Shown in pieces: positions 34,461 through 42,201 of a stretch of DNA of 64,000 nucleotides; position 1 is the stretch's first letter; each line of letters starts with the position of its first letter. The DNA lies in contig NZ_JAPVBG010000002.1 of the NCBI RefSeq assembly GCF_026967805.1, positions 700,248 to 764,247 of the forward strand, given 5' to 3'. Below the pieces are notes generated by a model. It had not been told where the DNA came from, did not search any database, and saw only the letters and a program-made list of their open reading frames with translations. A program made the position numbers and the translations under genes. This stretch comes from Blastococcus sp. VKM Ac-2987 (GTDB lineage Bacteria > Actinomycetota > Actinomycetes > Mycobacteriales > Geodermatophilaceae).

Positions 34461-35705
34461 TCAGCCCTCGAGGGCCGCCTGGAACGCGGCGAACTTCGAC
34501 TGGGTCTCGGCCAGCTCGGCGGCGGGGTCGGAGCCGGCGACGATGCCGCAGCCGGCGAAGAGCCGCGCGCCGTCGTCTCCGACCAGCTCGGCGCAGCGCA
34601 ACGCCAGTCCGAACTCGCCGTCGCCGGTCGCGTCCAGCCAGCCGACCGGCCCGGCGTACCGGCCGCGGTCCATGCCCTCGAGCTCGCGGATCAGCGCGGC
34701 GGCGTCCGGCGTCGGGGTGCCGCACACGGCGGCCGTCGGGTGCACCGCGCCGACCAGCTCGAGCAGGCCGGCGGAGCCGCGCTGGGTGCCGACGACGTCG
34801 GTGGCCAGGTGCCGGACGTTCGCCAGGGTGAGCAGCTCGGGCTCGGCCGGCGCCGTCAGCTCCCGGCAGTACGGCTGCAGCGCGCGCACCAGGGAGTCGA
34901 CGGCGAGCGCGTGCTCGCCGCGGTCCTTCTCCGAGTCCAGCAGCGCCGCCGCCAGCCGCTCGTCCTCGGCGCCGGCCCCGCGCGGCGCGGTCCCGGCCAG
35001 CACGCGGGAGGACAGCCGCCTCCCGGTGCGGCGCAGCAGCAGCTCCGGGGTGGCGCCCAGCAGGCCGTCGACGGCGAACGTCCAGCAGCCCGGGAAGCGG
35101 GCGGCCAACCGGCGCAGCATCCGCCGCGGGTCGAGCGGGGCGTCGGCGGAGACCAGGAGGTCGCGGGCGAGCACCACCTTCTCCAGGTCGCCGGCGTCGA
35201 TGCGGGCCACGGCGGCGGACACGGCGGCGCACCAGCTGGCGGGGTCGAGCGCGCCGTCGGCGTAGCGCAGCCGGGGAGCCGGGCCGTCGGCGGCCGGGAC
35301 CGTCGCCGGCAGCTCCGGCGCGACCCCGATGGCGGTGATCCAGCCGACGCCGTCCCGCCGTCCCGCCACCACCTCGGGGACGACGAAGACCGACGTCCCG
35401 CGGACGGGGTCGAAGGCGATGCTGGCGAAGAGGACCGGCCCGGTGCCGGGCACGCCCAGCTCGTCGGCGACGTCCAGCCCGGCGGCGTAGTCGTCCCACC
35501 ACTCGGCGGCGTCGGCCAGCGCGCGGGGGCCGGAGACCTCCAGCCGCGCCGCCTCGCCCCAGCCCACCAGGCCCTCGCCGTGGCGGACCCAGGACAGCCC
35601 GCCGCAGGCGGGGAGCAGGTCGAGCAGCTCGGCGGCCGCGTCCGACCGGACCGTCGTGACGGTGCGCGACGCCGCTGCCGGGGAGGTGAGGGCGGCGGCA
35701 GTCAC
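34461..35705 (-). CDS. menF: Isochorismate synthase (menaquinone pathway)
   Basis: A 414-residue chorismate-binding enzyme converting chorismate to isochorismate, the first committed menaquinone step. Marks are [14 protein letters not shown] with the active-site Lys, the TPELLLRR motif, [15 protein letters not shown], and [15 protein letters not shown] with the Mg-binding region and general acid. GTG start at 35705, 6 nt after a TACTCT -10, so leaderless. A siderophore (EntC) role cannot be excluded, but the men context favours menaquinone. Confidence 0.9.
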   Translation of the reverse strand: MTAAALTSPAAASRTVTTVRSDAAAELLDLLPACGGLSWVRHGEGLVGWGEAARLEVSGPRALADAAEWWDDYAAGLDVADELGVPGTGPVLFASIAFDPVRGTSVFVVPEVVAGRRDGVGWITAIGVAPELPATVPAADGPAPRLRYADGALDPASWCAAVSAAVARIDAGDLEKVVLARDLLVSADAPLDPRRMLRRLAARFPGCWTFAVDGLLGATPELLLRRTGRRLSSRVLAGTAPRGAGAEDERLAAALLDSEKDRGEHALAVDSLVRALQPYCRELTAPAEPELLTLANVRHLATDVVGTQRGSAGLLELVGAVHPTAAVCGTPTPDAAALIRELEGMDRGRYAGPVGWLDATGDGEFGLALRCAELVGDDGARLFAGCGIVAGSDPAAELAETQSKFAAFQAALEG

Positions 35706-35711
35706 GTGATC

Positions 35712-35733
35712 AGAGTAGGAGCCCTTGTAGCGT
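35712..35733. promoter_or_regulatory. Divergent leaderless promoter pair for menF and menG
   Basis: TACTCT on the minus strand (35717 to 35712) is 6 nt before the menF GTG. TAGCGT on the plus strand (35728-35733) is 7 nt before the menG GTG. The -10 elements are 10 bp apart back to back, the same design as at menE/menC. The two start codons are only 35 bp apart, leaving no room for normal separate promoters. Confidence 0.6.
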
Positions 35734-35740
35734 CGACGCC

Positions 35741-36463
35741 GTGGCAGACCGGCGAGACCCCCCGCACACCGCCGGACTGCGAGCCGGGCTGGACAAGCGA
35801 CCGGCCGACGTCGCGGCCATGTTCGACCGGGTCGCCGAGCGCTACGACGTCACCAACACGGTGCTCTCCGGCGGCCTCGACGCCGGCTGGCGGCGGGCCA
35901 CCCGGGAGGCGCTGGGGGCCCGGCCCGGGCAGACCGTGCTCGACGTCGCGGCCGGTACCGCCGTCTCGACCGTCGAGCTCGCCGCCGGTGGCGTGCACGC
36001 CATCGCCTGCGACTTCTCGCAGGGGATGCTGCGCGCCGGGGCGTCGCGCCCGGTGCCCAAGGTGGCCGGTGACGCGATGGCGCTGCCGCTGGCCGACGAG
36101 AGCGTCGACGGCGTCGTCATCTCCTTCGGCCTGCGGAACGTGGCCGACCCGGACGCCGCGCTGCGGGAGTTCTCGCGGGTGACGAAGCCCGGCGGGACGC
36201 TGGTGGTCTGCGAGTTTTCCAGCCCCACCTGGTCGCCGTTCCGCACCGTCTACACCGAGTACCTGATGAAGGCGCTGCCCCGCATCGCCCGAACGGTGAG
36301 CAGCAACCCGGAGGCCTACGTCTACCTCGCCGAGTCGATCCGCGCCTGGCCCGGCCAGGCCGCGCTCGCCGGCCGGCTGCAGGACGCCGGCTGGGCCGAC
36401 GTCGCCTGGCAGAACCTGACCGGCGGGATCGTGGCGCTGCACCGGGGCCGCAAGCCCGCCTGA
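35741..36463 (+). CDS. menG: Demethylmenaquinone methyltransferase
   Basis: A 240-residue UbiE/MenG class I SAM methyltransferase adding the C2 methyl group in the last step of menaquinone synthesis. Motif I is [17 protein letters not shown] (65-81). [37 protein letters not shown] and [15 protein letters not shown] are the UbiE signatures. GTG start, leaderless. Matches Rv0558. Confidence 0.94.
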   Translation: MADRRDPPHTAGLRAGLDKRPADVAAMFDRVAERYDVTNTVLSGGLDAGWRRATREALGARPGQTVLDVAAGTAVSTVELAAGGVHAIACDFSQGMLRAGASRPVPKVAGDAMALPLADESVDGVVISFGLRNVADPDAALREFSRVTKPGGTLVVCEFSSPTWSPFRTVYTEYLMKALPRIARTVSSNPEAYVYLAESIRAWPGQAALAGRLQDAGWADVAWQNLTGGIVALHRGRKPA

Positions 36464-36517
36464 CCGCGGCGCTGCGTCGTCCCTGGTCAGCGACCTGGAA
36501 CCGTCGTACCCCGGCGC

Positions 36518-36523
36518 TAGCGT
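36518..36523 (+). promoter_or_regulatory. Leaderless -10 element of the DUF222-HNH gene
   Basis: TAGCGT ends 6 nt before the GTG at 36530. No Shine-Dalgarno sequence is seen. Confidence 0.45.
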
Positions 36524-36529
36524 GGCGGT

Positions 36530-38032
36530 GTGTTCGAGGGATGGGGCGTGGACCTGACGGTGGTCCCGCGCGGCCCGGCCGCCGGCGGTGGGCCGGCGCG
36601 GCTGGCCGAGGCGCTGCCGCTCGCGTCGATGCCGGACGCCGAGCTGTCGCTGGAACTGGAGCGGGTCCAGCAGCTGAAGGCGGCGCTGGCGGCCTACGAG
36701 GCGGCGCTGGTGGTGACGCTGGCCGGGCAGCGGCCGGAGGCCGACGACCCGCGGTCGGGGGAGCCGGGCCACAGCGCCTCCTCGTCGTCGCCGGTCCCCG
36801 GGGCGAGCGAGTTCTTCGTCGAGGAGCTCGCGGTGGTCTGCAACACCTCGAGCGTTGCGGCCGACCGGCTGGCCGGGGATTCCTGGATCTTGGTGGAGCG
36901 GCTGCCGTGCGTGTGGGCGGCGATGGCCGACGAGACGCTGGACCGGCCGCGGGGGCAGGTGTTCGTCGACGTGCTGGGTCCGACCGCCGACGGGGTCGCC
37001 GAGCAGGTCGCGCCGCGGGTGCTGCCTTCTGCGCCCGGGTTGTCGCTCCGGCGGTTGCGGGCGGCGCTCACCCGCGAGGTGCTGGCGGTGGATGCCGACG
37101 CCTCCGAGGTGCGGCGGGCCGAGGCGGAGCGGGCCGCGCAGGTGCGTCTGTACCCGACCGGCGACGGGATGGCCGAGTTCAGCACGGAGCTGCCGGCGCC
37201 GCTGGCGGCGGCGTGCTGGTCGACGGTGGACCAACTGGCGCAGATGGCGAAGGCCGACGGCGACCCGCGGCCGATCGGGCAGCTGCGGGCCGGGGTGGTC
37301 GCCGACCTGATCCTGCGGCCGTGGGACACCACCCGCCCGCCGGTCACCGCGCACCTGACGGTGGTGAGCCCACTGGCGTCGCTGGGGCCGGGCGCCGGCC
37401 CGCCGGGGGAGGTGGCCGGTCAGCCGATCACCGCCGCGCACGTGCGGGAGCTGCTCGTTCAGCTGGACGCACTCTGCCCCGGTGGCCTGCAGGCGCCGGC
37501 CGGGGGGTCGCTGGAGGTGGCGGTGACCGACGGGTCCGGGGCACTGCTGGCCACGGCCGGCCGCGGAGAGCTGGCCCGCATCGCCCGGCAGAGCTGCGGC
37601 GAGCACCCGGAGGCAGCCGGTGGCACGGCCGGGTGCGGCTGCCCGGTGCTGGGCCCGCCGCCGGCTGTGGACGGCTACACCCCCAACGCTGCGCAGCGGA
37701 GGTTCCAGCGGCAGCGGGACCGCGGGTGCCGCCATCCTGGCTGCGGCCAGCCGGTCGGTCGCACCGACCTCGACCACGTCACCGCCTACGGTGACGGCGG
37801 GCCGACCGACTGCAGCAACCTGTGCTGCCTCTGCCGGCGCCACCACCGGCTCAAGACGTTCGTCCGCGGATGGCGGTTCGTGCTCACCGAGCACGGTGTC
37901 CTGCGGGTCACCACCCCCGGCGGGATCACCCGCACGACCCGGCCGCCGGGGCTCCGCGACCTCACCGGGCAACCGGCGCGGCCGGCACCCCCTCCACCAC
38001 CGGCCGGGCCGGACGAACCACCGCCGTTCTGA
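36530..38032 (+). CDS. HNH endonuclease domain protein with DUF222 (13E12 repeat family)
   Basis: A 500-residue protein with an N-terminal all-helical DUF222 domain (about 25-330; VQQLKAALAAYEAALVVTLA, ALTREVLAVDADASEVRRAE) and a C-terminal HNH nuclease motif (about 390-445). The HNH part reads GCRHPGCGQPVGRTDLDHVT, then TDCSNLCCLCRRHHRLKTF, with paired zinc cysteines. The tail is Pro-rich. This family is multicopy in many actinobacteria, including the mycobacterial 13E12 repeats, and may be mobile or toxin-like. It interrupts the men-to-menJ-nuo order. Leaderless GTG start. Confidence 0.88.
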   Translation: MFEGWGVDLTVVPRGPAAGGGPARLAEALPLASMPDAELSLELERVQQLKAALAAYEAALVVTLAGQRPEADDPRSGEPGHSASSSSPVPGASEFFVEELAVVCNTSSVAADRLAGDSWILVERLPCVWAAMADETLDRPRGQVFVDVLGPTADGVAEQVAPRVLPSAPGLSLRRLRAALTREVLAVDADASEVRRAEAERAAQVRLYPTGDGMAEFSTELPAPLAAACWSTVDQLAQMAKADGDPRPIGQLRAGVVADLILRPWDTTRPPVTAHLTVVSPLASLGPGAGPPGEVAGQPITAAHVRELLVQLDALCPGGLQAPAGGSLEVAVTDGSGALLATAGRGELARIARQSCGEHPEAAGGTAGCGCPVLGPPPAVDGYTPNAAQRRFQRQRDRGCRHPGCGQPVGRTDLDHVTAYGDGGPTDCSNLCCLCRRHHRLKTFVRGWRFVLTEHGVLRVTTPGGITRTTRPPGLRDLTGQPARPAPPPPPAGPDEPPPF

Positions 38033-38093
38033 CGGGCTCCCGGCTGCACCGGATGTGGTGGCCGCGGGTCTGCGGCACCCCCTGGAGCAGGTC

Positions 38094-38099
38094 TAGCGT
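38094..38099 (+). promoter_or_regulatory. Leaderless -10 element of the 48-residue protein gene
   Basis: TAGCGT ends exactly 6 nt before the ATG at 38106. The same hexamer and spacing occur at the DUF222 gene upstream. Confidence 0.5.
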
Positions 38100-38105
38100 C
38101 GGACC

Positions 38106-38252
38106 ATGACCAGTTCTCCGACGCCGCAGCCCCAGGATCCCGGCTCCTCGCCGGCGGACCCCGTCGAGCCACTGCCGGATCCCATCCCGAAGCCCGACCC
38201 CGACGACCCGGGTACCCCGCGTCCCGAGTCGGACCCCGTGCCGGTGGTCTGA
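38106..38252 (+). CDS. Proline-rich 48-residue hypothetical protein
   Basis: A small acidic, disordered protein of 48 residues, about one third proline, with PDP and DP repeats (EPLPDPIPKPDPDDPGTPRP). No signal peptide or membrane helix. A good leaderless -10 sits 6 nt upstream and the next gene starts 7 nt after its stop, so it is probably transcribed with the phosphoribosyltransferase. Short Pro-rich proteins of this kind occur in related actinobacteria, but I know no function. Confidence 0.55.
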   Translation: MTSSPTPQPQDPGSSPADPVEPLPDPIPKPDPDDPGTPRPESDPVPVV

Positions 38253-38259
38253 CAGCACC

Positions 38260-38919
38260 GTGACGCCCGCCCGCTACGCCGACCGGCGGGACGCCGGCAG
38301 GGCGCTCGCCGCTGCGCTCGGCGAGCGGGCGGGCAGCGGCGCCCTCGTGCTGGGTCTGCCGCGCGGGGGAGTGGTGGTCGCCGCCGAGGTGGCCGCCGCC
38401 CTCGGTGCGCAGCTCGACGTCCTCGTCGTCCGCAAGCTCGGCGTCCCCGGGCACCCCGAGCTGGCGATGGGCGCCATCGCGTCGGTCGGCGACGCCGTCG
38501 AGGCGGTGTGGGTGAGCAGCGTCCTCGACCGTGCCGCGCCCGACCCGGCAGCCGTGTCCGCGGTCCACGACCGGGAGCTGGCCGAGCTGCGCCGGCGCAC
38601 CGCGGCCTACCGCGGCCCGCGCCCTGCCCCCGCGATCTCCGGCCGCCACGTCCTCCTCGTCGACGACGGCCTGGCCACCGGGGCCACCATGCGCGTCGCC
38701 GTCCGAGCGGTGCGGCGGAGCGGTCCCGCGCGGATCACCGTCGCCGTCCCGGTCGGCGCGCCCGGGGCGGTCGAAGCGCTGGTCGGCGCCGTCGACGAGG
38801 TGGTGTGCCTGCAGGCGCCCACCGCCTTCCGCTCGGTCGGGCAGGCCTACGAGCACTTCTCCGACACCCCCGACGACGAGGTGCTGGCCGCATTGGACCG
38901 AGGGGGGACTGTCGGGTAG
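38260..38919 (+). CDS. Phosphoribosyltransferase domain protein
   Basis: A 219-residue type I phosphoribosyltransferase fold. The PRPP loop is VLLVDDGLATGATM (about 129-142). Near the N-terminus VLGLPRGGVVVAAEVAAALG and VVRKLGVPGHPELAMGAIA match the stand-alone actinobacterial family often fused to or next to hydrolases or universal stress proteins. The substrate base is unknown. GTG start without a clear Shine-Dalgarno, 7 nt after the Pro-rich gene. Confidence 0.86.
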   Translation: MTPARYADRRDAGRALAAALGERAGSGALVLGLPRGGVVVAAEVAAALGAQLDVLVVRKLGVPGHPELAMGAIASVGDAVEAVWVSSVLDRAAPDPAAVSAVHDRELAELRRRTAAYRGPRPAPAISGRHVLLVDDGLATGATMRVAVRAVRRSGPARITVAVPVGAPGAVEALVGAVDEVVCLQAPTAFRSVGQAYEHFSDTPDDEVLAALDRGGTVG

Positions 38920-38933
38920 ATCACACGGCGGCC

Positions 38934-38974
38934 TAGACTCGGACCGACCGACCTTGTGAACCTTTTCACAAGGT
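38934..38974 (+). promoter_or_regulatory. menJ promoter with perfect Rex operator
   Basis: ACCTTGTGAA (38951-38960), CCTT, TTCACAAGGT (38965-38974) is a perfect 10-bp inverted repeat with a 4-nt spacer. It contains every specified base of the Rex operator consensus TTGTGAA-N4-TTCACAA. A -10 TAGACT lies at 38934-38939, putting the operator at about +5 to +28, before the Shine-Dalgarno GGAGGT and GTG 39010. Repression would be by blocking elongation or open-complex formation. In Streptomyces coelicolor Rex controls nuo, whose cluster follows here. Confidence 0.8.
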
Positions 38975-39009
38975 GGACCGGACTCGGGCGACGGACCGGA
39001 GGTGGCGAC

Positions 39010-40281
39010 GTGGCGCAGGCCTCGATCGAGCACGCGGCCGACGTCGTCGTGGTCGGTGCCGGGCCGGCCGGCTCTGCCGCCGCCTGGCATCTCGCCTCCA
39101 CGGGGGTCGACGTGGCGGTCCTCGAGAAGGCCGAGTTCCCGCGCGAGAAGGTCTGCGGCGACGGGCTGACCCCCCGCGGGGTGAAGGCCCTGCACGACAT
39201 GGGCGTCGACACCGCCACCCCCGGCTGGGTGCGTCGCCGCGGGCTGCGGGTGCACGGCGGCGGCCGGGTGGCCGAGATCGACTGGCCACGGCTGGACTCC
39301 TGGCCCGACCACGGCCTGGTCCGCACCCGCCGCGAGCTGGACGCGCTGCTGGCCGACCACGCCGTGCGCGCCGGCGCCCGGCTGTTCACCGGTACGACGG
39401 TCACCGAGCCGCTCGTCGACGACGCCGGCCGGGTGGTCGGCGTCCGGGGCGAAGCCGGCAAGGACGGCGAGCCGGTCACCTGGCGCGCTCCGCTGGTGGT
39501 CTCCGCGGAGGGGCTGTCCGGGCGCCTGGCCAAGAGCCTCGGCCTGCTGCGCCGCACCGACCGGCCGCTCGGGGTCGCCCTGCGGCGCTACGCGCGCAGC
39601 CGGCGCAGCGACGACCAGTACCTCGACATCGCCTTCGACCTCACGGCACAGGGCCCTCCCCGCGACGCGATGCCCGGCTACGGGTGGATCTTCGGCATGG
39701 GCGACGGCACGGCGAACGTGGGGTACGGCCTGCTCGACACCCGCCGCGGCACCGGCGCCGACCGCCGGATGGTGCTGCGGCGATGGCTGGACACCTTCCC
39801 GGCCGAGGACGGGCTGGGGGAGGACGACGCGGTCAGCCCGCTGCGCGGCGCGGGCCTGCCGATGGCCTTGAGCCGGGGCCCCGCCTACACGCGCGGGCTG
39901 CTGCTCGCCGGCGACGCCGCCGGGACGGTGAACCCCTGCAACGGTGAGGGCATCAGCTACGCCGTGGAGAGCGGTCGGATGGCCGCCGAGGCCGCCGTCG
40001 CCGCGCTCAGGGCACCCGCCGGTGCCGCGCGCGAGGCGGTGCTGCAGCGCTACCCCGAGCAGCTGCGCGCCGAGCTGGGCCGCCACCACCGTCTCGGTCT
40101 GGGCTTCCTGGCGCTCCTGACCCGCCCGTCCGTCGTCCGGCTCCTCGCCGGCCGGGGGCTGCGCCGGCCCGCGCTGGCCGACGCGGCGCTACGGGTGCTC
40201 GGCAACCTGACCGACGGCCGGGACGGCGACGCGGTCGACCGCGCGCTCACCGTGCTCCTCCGACTGACGCCGGCGACGTGA
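39010..40281 (+). CDS. menJ: Geranylgeranyl reductase family FAD protein (MenJ-like)
   Basis: A 423-residue flavoprotein. The FAD Rossmann motif is VVVGAGPAGSAAAWHLAS near the N-terminus. The family block is KVCGDGLTPRGVKALHDMG. The second FAD motif is LLAGDAAGTVNPCNGEGISY. The homologue Rv0561c (MenJ) reduces one isoprene double bond of menaquinone, which fits the men/nuo setting. GTG 39010 has GGAGGT 6 nt upstream; an earlier in-frame GTG at 38956 lies inside the Rex operator and is unlikely. nuoA follows after about 90 nt. Confidence 0.87.
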   Translation: MAQASIEHAADVVVVGAGPAGSAAAWHLASTGVDVAVLEKAEFPREKVCGDGLTPRGVKALHDMGVDTATPGWVRRRGLRVHGGGRVAEIDWPRLDSWPDHGLVRTRRELDALLADHAVRAGARLFTGTTVTEPLVDDAGRVVGVRGEAGKDGEPVTWRAPLVVSAEGLSGRLAKSLGLLRRTDRPLGVALRRYARSRRSDDQYLDIAFDLTAQGPPRDAMPGYGWIFGMGDGTANVGYGLLDTRRGTGADRRMVLRRWLDTFPAEDGLGEDDAVSPLRGAGLPMALSRGPAYTRGLLLAGDAAGTVNPCNGEGISYAVESGRMAAEAAVAALRAPAGAAREAVLQRYPEQLRAELGRHHRLGLGFLALLTRPSVVRLLAGRGLRRPALADAALRVLGNLTDGRDGDAVDRALTVLLRLTPAT

Positions 40282-40361
40282 GGTGGCTGCTGTGACGATA
40301 TGTCGACCCGACACGGACGCTCCGTGGCCCAAGCGTGACCTCTGCGTGACCGGCATCACCC

Positions 40362-40367
40362 TAGGGT
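40362..40367 (+). promoter_or_regulatory. Leaderless -10 element of the nuo operon
   Basis: TAGGGT ends 7 nt before the ATG at 40375. An upstream GTG at 40366 overlaps this hexamer and would precede the transcript, so it cannot start translation from this promoter. No Rex-type palindrome is seen between 40282 and 40362. Confidence 0.5.
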
Positions 40368-40374
40368 GGCGATG

Positions 40375-40737
40375 ATGCTGTCGACCTACGTACCGATCGT
40401 CGGGCTGTTCGTGCTCGCCGCGGGGTTCGCGCTGTTCTCGGTCGCCGTCGCCCCGTTCGTGGGGCCGCGCCGCTACAACAGCGCCAAGCTGGCCGCCTAC
40501 GAGTGCGGCATCGAACCGGTGGACCAGCCGCTCACCGGCGGCCGCTTCCCGGTCAAGTACTACCTGACCGCGATGTTGTTCATCGTCTTCGACATCGAGA
40601 TCGTCTTCCTCTACCCCTGGGCCGTCGCGAACGACGCGCTGGGTGTGTGGGGTCTGGTCGCGATGGTCGTCTTCATCGGCACCGTCTTCCTCGCCTTCGC
40701 CTACGAGTGGCGGCGCGGCGGGCTCGAGTGGGACTGA
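40375..40737 (+). CDS. nuoA: NADH-quinone oxidoreductase subunit A
   Basis: A 120-residue membrane subunit of complex I with three helices. The conserved loop [19 protein letters not shown] and [24 protein letters not shown] are diagnostic. It forms part of the quinone-chamber junction with NuoH and NuoJ. ATG 40375 is preferred because it fits the leaderless -10; ATG 40372 or GTG 40366 are alternatives. First gene of the 14-gene operon. Confidence 0.95.
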   Translation: MLSTYVPIVGLFVLAAGFALFSVAVAPFVGPRRYNSAKLAAYECGIEPVDQPLTGGRFPVKYYLTAMLFIVFDIEIVFLYPWAVANDALGVWGLVAMVVFIGTVFLAFAYEWRRGGLEWD

Positions 40738-40750
40738 CAGGGAGCACCTG

Positions 40751-41425
40751 ATGGGACTCGAGGAGAAGATCCCCAGCGGGGTCCTGCTGACCAGCGTGGA
40801 GAAGCTGGTCAACTGGACCCGCAAGTCGTCGCTGTGGCCCGCGACCTTCGGCCTGGCCTGCTGCGCCATCGAGATGATGGCCTCGGGGGCCGGCCGGTAC
40901 GACCTGGCCCGGTTCGGGATGGAGGTCTTCCGCGCCTCGCCGCGGCAGGCCGACCTGATGATCGTCGCCGGCCGGGTGAGCCAGAAGATGGCGCCGGTCC
41001 TGCGCCAGATCTACGACCAGATGCCCGAGCCGCGCTGGGTGCTGGCGATGGGCGTGTGCGCCAGCTCCGGCGGCATGTTCAACAACTACGCGATCGTCCA
41101 GGGCGTCGACCACGTCGTCCCCGTGGACATGTACCTGCCCGGCTGCCCGCCGCGGCCGGAGATGCTGATGGACGCGATCCTCAAGCTGCACCACAAGATC
41201 CAGCACGAGCCGCTCGGCGACAAGCGCGCCCGCCAGCAGCGGGAGGCCCGCCGGGACGGCACGGCCAAGGAGCTGCACGTCGAGATGCCCTCCACGGTCC
41301 GCGTCGACAAGGCCGCCCGCCGTGCCTACGAGCAGGCCGCCGCCGAGGGCCGCACCGGTCAGTTCCTCATGGAGCAGCGCGAGGGCAACGCGGTGCTGCT
41401 GCCGGGCGCGGGTGACCGGCGATGA
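40751..41425 (+). CDS. nuoB: NADH-quinone oxidoreductase subunit B
   Basis: A 224-residue peripheral-arm subunit carrying cluster N2, the last Fe-S centre before quinone. The ligands are the tandem Cys37-Cys38 (GLACCAIEM), Cys103 (MGVCASSGG) and Cys132 (PGCPPRPE). Residues after about 165 form a charged extension not needed in short homologues. ATG start with AGGGAG upstream. Confidence 0.97.
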   Translation: MGLEEKIPSGVLLTSVEKLVNWTRKSSLWPATFGLACCAIEMMASGAGRYDLARFGMEVFRASPRQADLMIVAGRVSQKMAPVLRQIYDQMPEPRWVLAMGVCASSGGMFNNYAIVQGVDHVVPVDMYLPGCPPRPEMLMDAILKLHHKIQHEPLGDKRARQQREARRDGTAKELHVEMPSTVRVDKAARRAYEQAAAEGRTGQFLMEQREGNAVLLPGAGDRR

Positions 41426-41438
41426 GCGGGGCGCAGCG

Positions 41439-42188
41439 ATGAGCAACGACGGCGGTGAGGTCGTCCCGGGTCGCGAGGAGGCCGGGTACGACGACAGCAC
41501 GGCGCCCTCGGGCGGCTTCCGCAAGGGCGCCTTCGGCGTCAGCGGCAGCGGCGACACCTCCGGCTTCGGCGGGCTGGTGCGCGTCGAGCCCGGCGGGGCG
41601 GTGGCGCTGCACTCCACCGAGCGCCCCTACGGCGGGTACTTCGACGAGGTCACCGACGCGCTGATCGAGGCGGTGGGGGAGGCTACCTACGCCGCCGCCG
41701 TCCAGCGGGTGCTGGTCGACCGGGGCGAGATCACCTACTTCGTCGCCCGCGAGCACCTGCTCACCCTGGTGCAGCCCCTCCGCGACGACGAGGCGCTGCG
41801 CTTCGAGCTGTGCAGCAGCGTCTCCGGCGTCGACTACCTCGACAGCGGTGGCCCGGCCGTGGCTCCCGGCCGGCCGCGGCTGCACGCCGTCTACCACCTG
41901 ACGTCGATGACCTACCGGCGCCGCATCCGGCTGGAGGTGGCGGTGAGCGCGGAGGACCCGCACGTCCCGTCGGTCACCGGGATCTACCCGACGGCGGACT
42001 GGCACGAGCGCGAGACGTGGGACATGTTCGGCATCGTCTTCGACGGCCACCCGGCGCTGACCCGGATCCTCATGCCCGACGACTGGGACGGCCACCCCCA
42101 GCGGAAGGACTACCCGCTGGGCGGGATCCCGGTGGAGTACCACGACGCGACCATCCCGCCGCCGGACACGCGTCGGGCCTACCGGTGA
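41439..42188 (+). CDS. nuoC: NADH-quinone oxidoreductase subunit C
   Basis: A 249-residue subunit of the quinone-side peripheral arm. The 30-kDa subunit signature is [20 protein letters not shown] followed by [19 protein letters not shown]. The first 50 residues are a Gly/Ser-rich extension. It is separate from NuoD, unlike the fused E. coli NuoCD. ATG 41439, 13 nt after nuoB. Confidence 0.95.
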   Translation: MSNDGGEVVPGREEAGYDDSTAPSGGFRKGAFGVSGSGDTSGFGGLVRVEPGGAVALHSTERPYGGYFDEVTDALIEAVGEATYAAAVQRVLVDRGEITYFVAREHLLTLVQPLRDDEALRFELCSSVSGVDYLDSGGPAVAPGRPRLHAVYHLTSMTYRRRIRLEVAVSAEDPHVPSVTGIYPTADWHERETWDMFGIVFDGHPALTRILMPDDWDGHPQRKDYPLGGIPVEYHDATIPPPDTRRAYR

Positions 42189-42201
42189 GAGGGGCCTACC
42201 G

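Noticed and set aside
38956-39009. Longer menJ start at GTG 38956
   Set aside because: The added 18 codons fall inside the perfect Rex palindrome and lack family similarity, while GTG 39010 has GGAGGT 6 nt upstream.
40281-40362. Rex operator directly before nuoA
   Set aside because: No TTGTGAA or TTCACAA half-site is present between menJ and nuoA; any Rex effect on nuo would have to come through the menJ promoter.
40366-40374. nuoA start at GTG 40366
   Set aside because: It overlaps the -10 hexamer TAGGGT, so it would lie upstream of the transcript.
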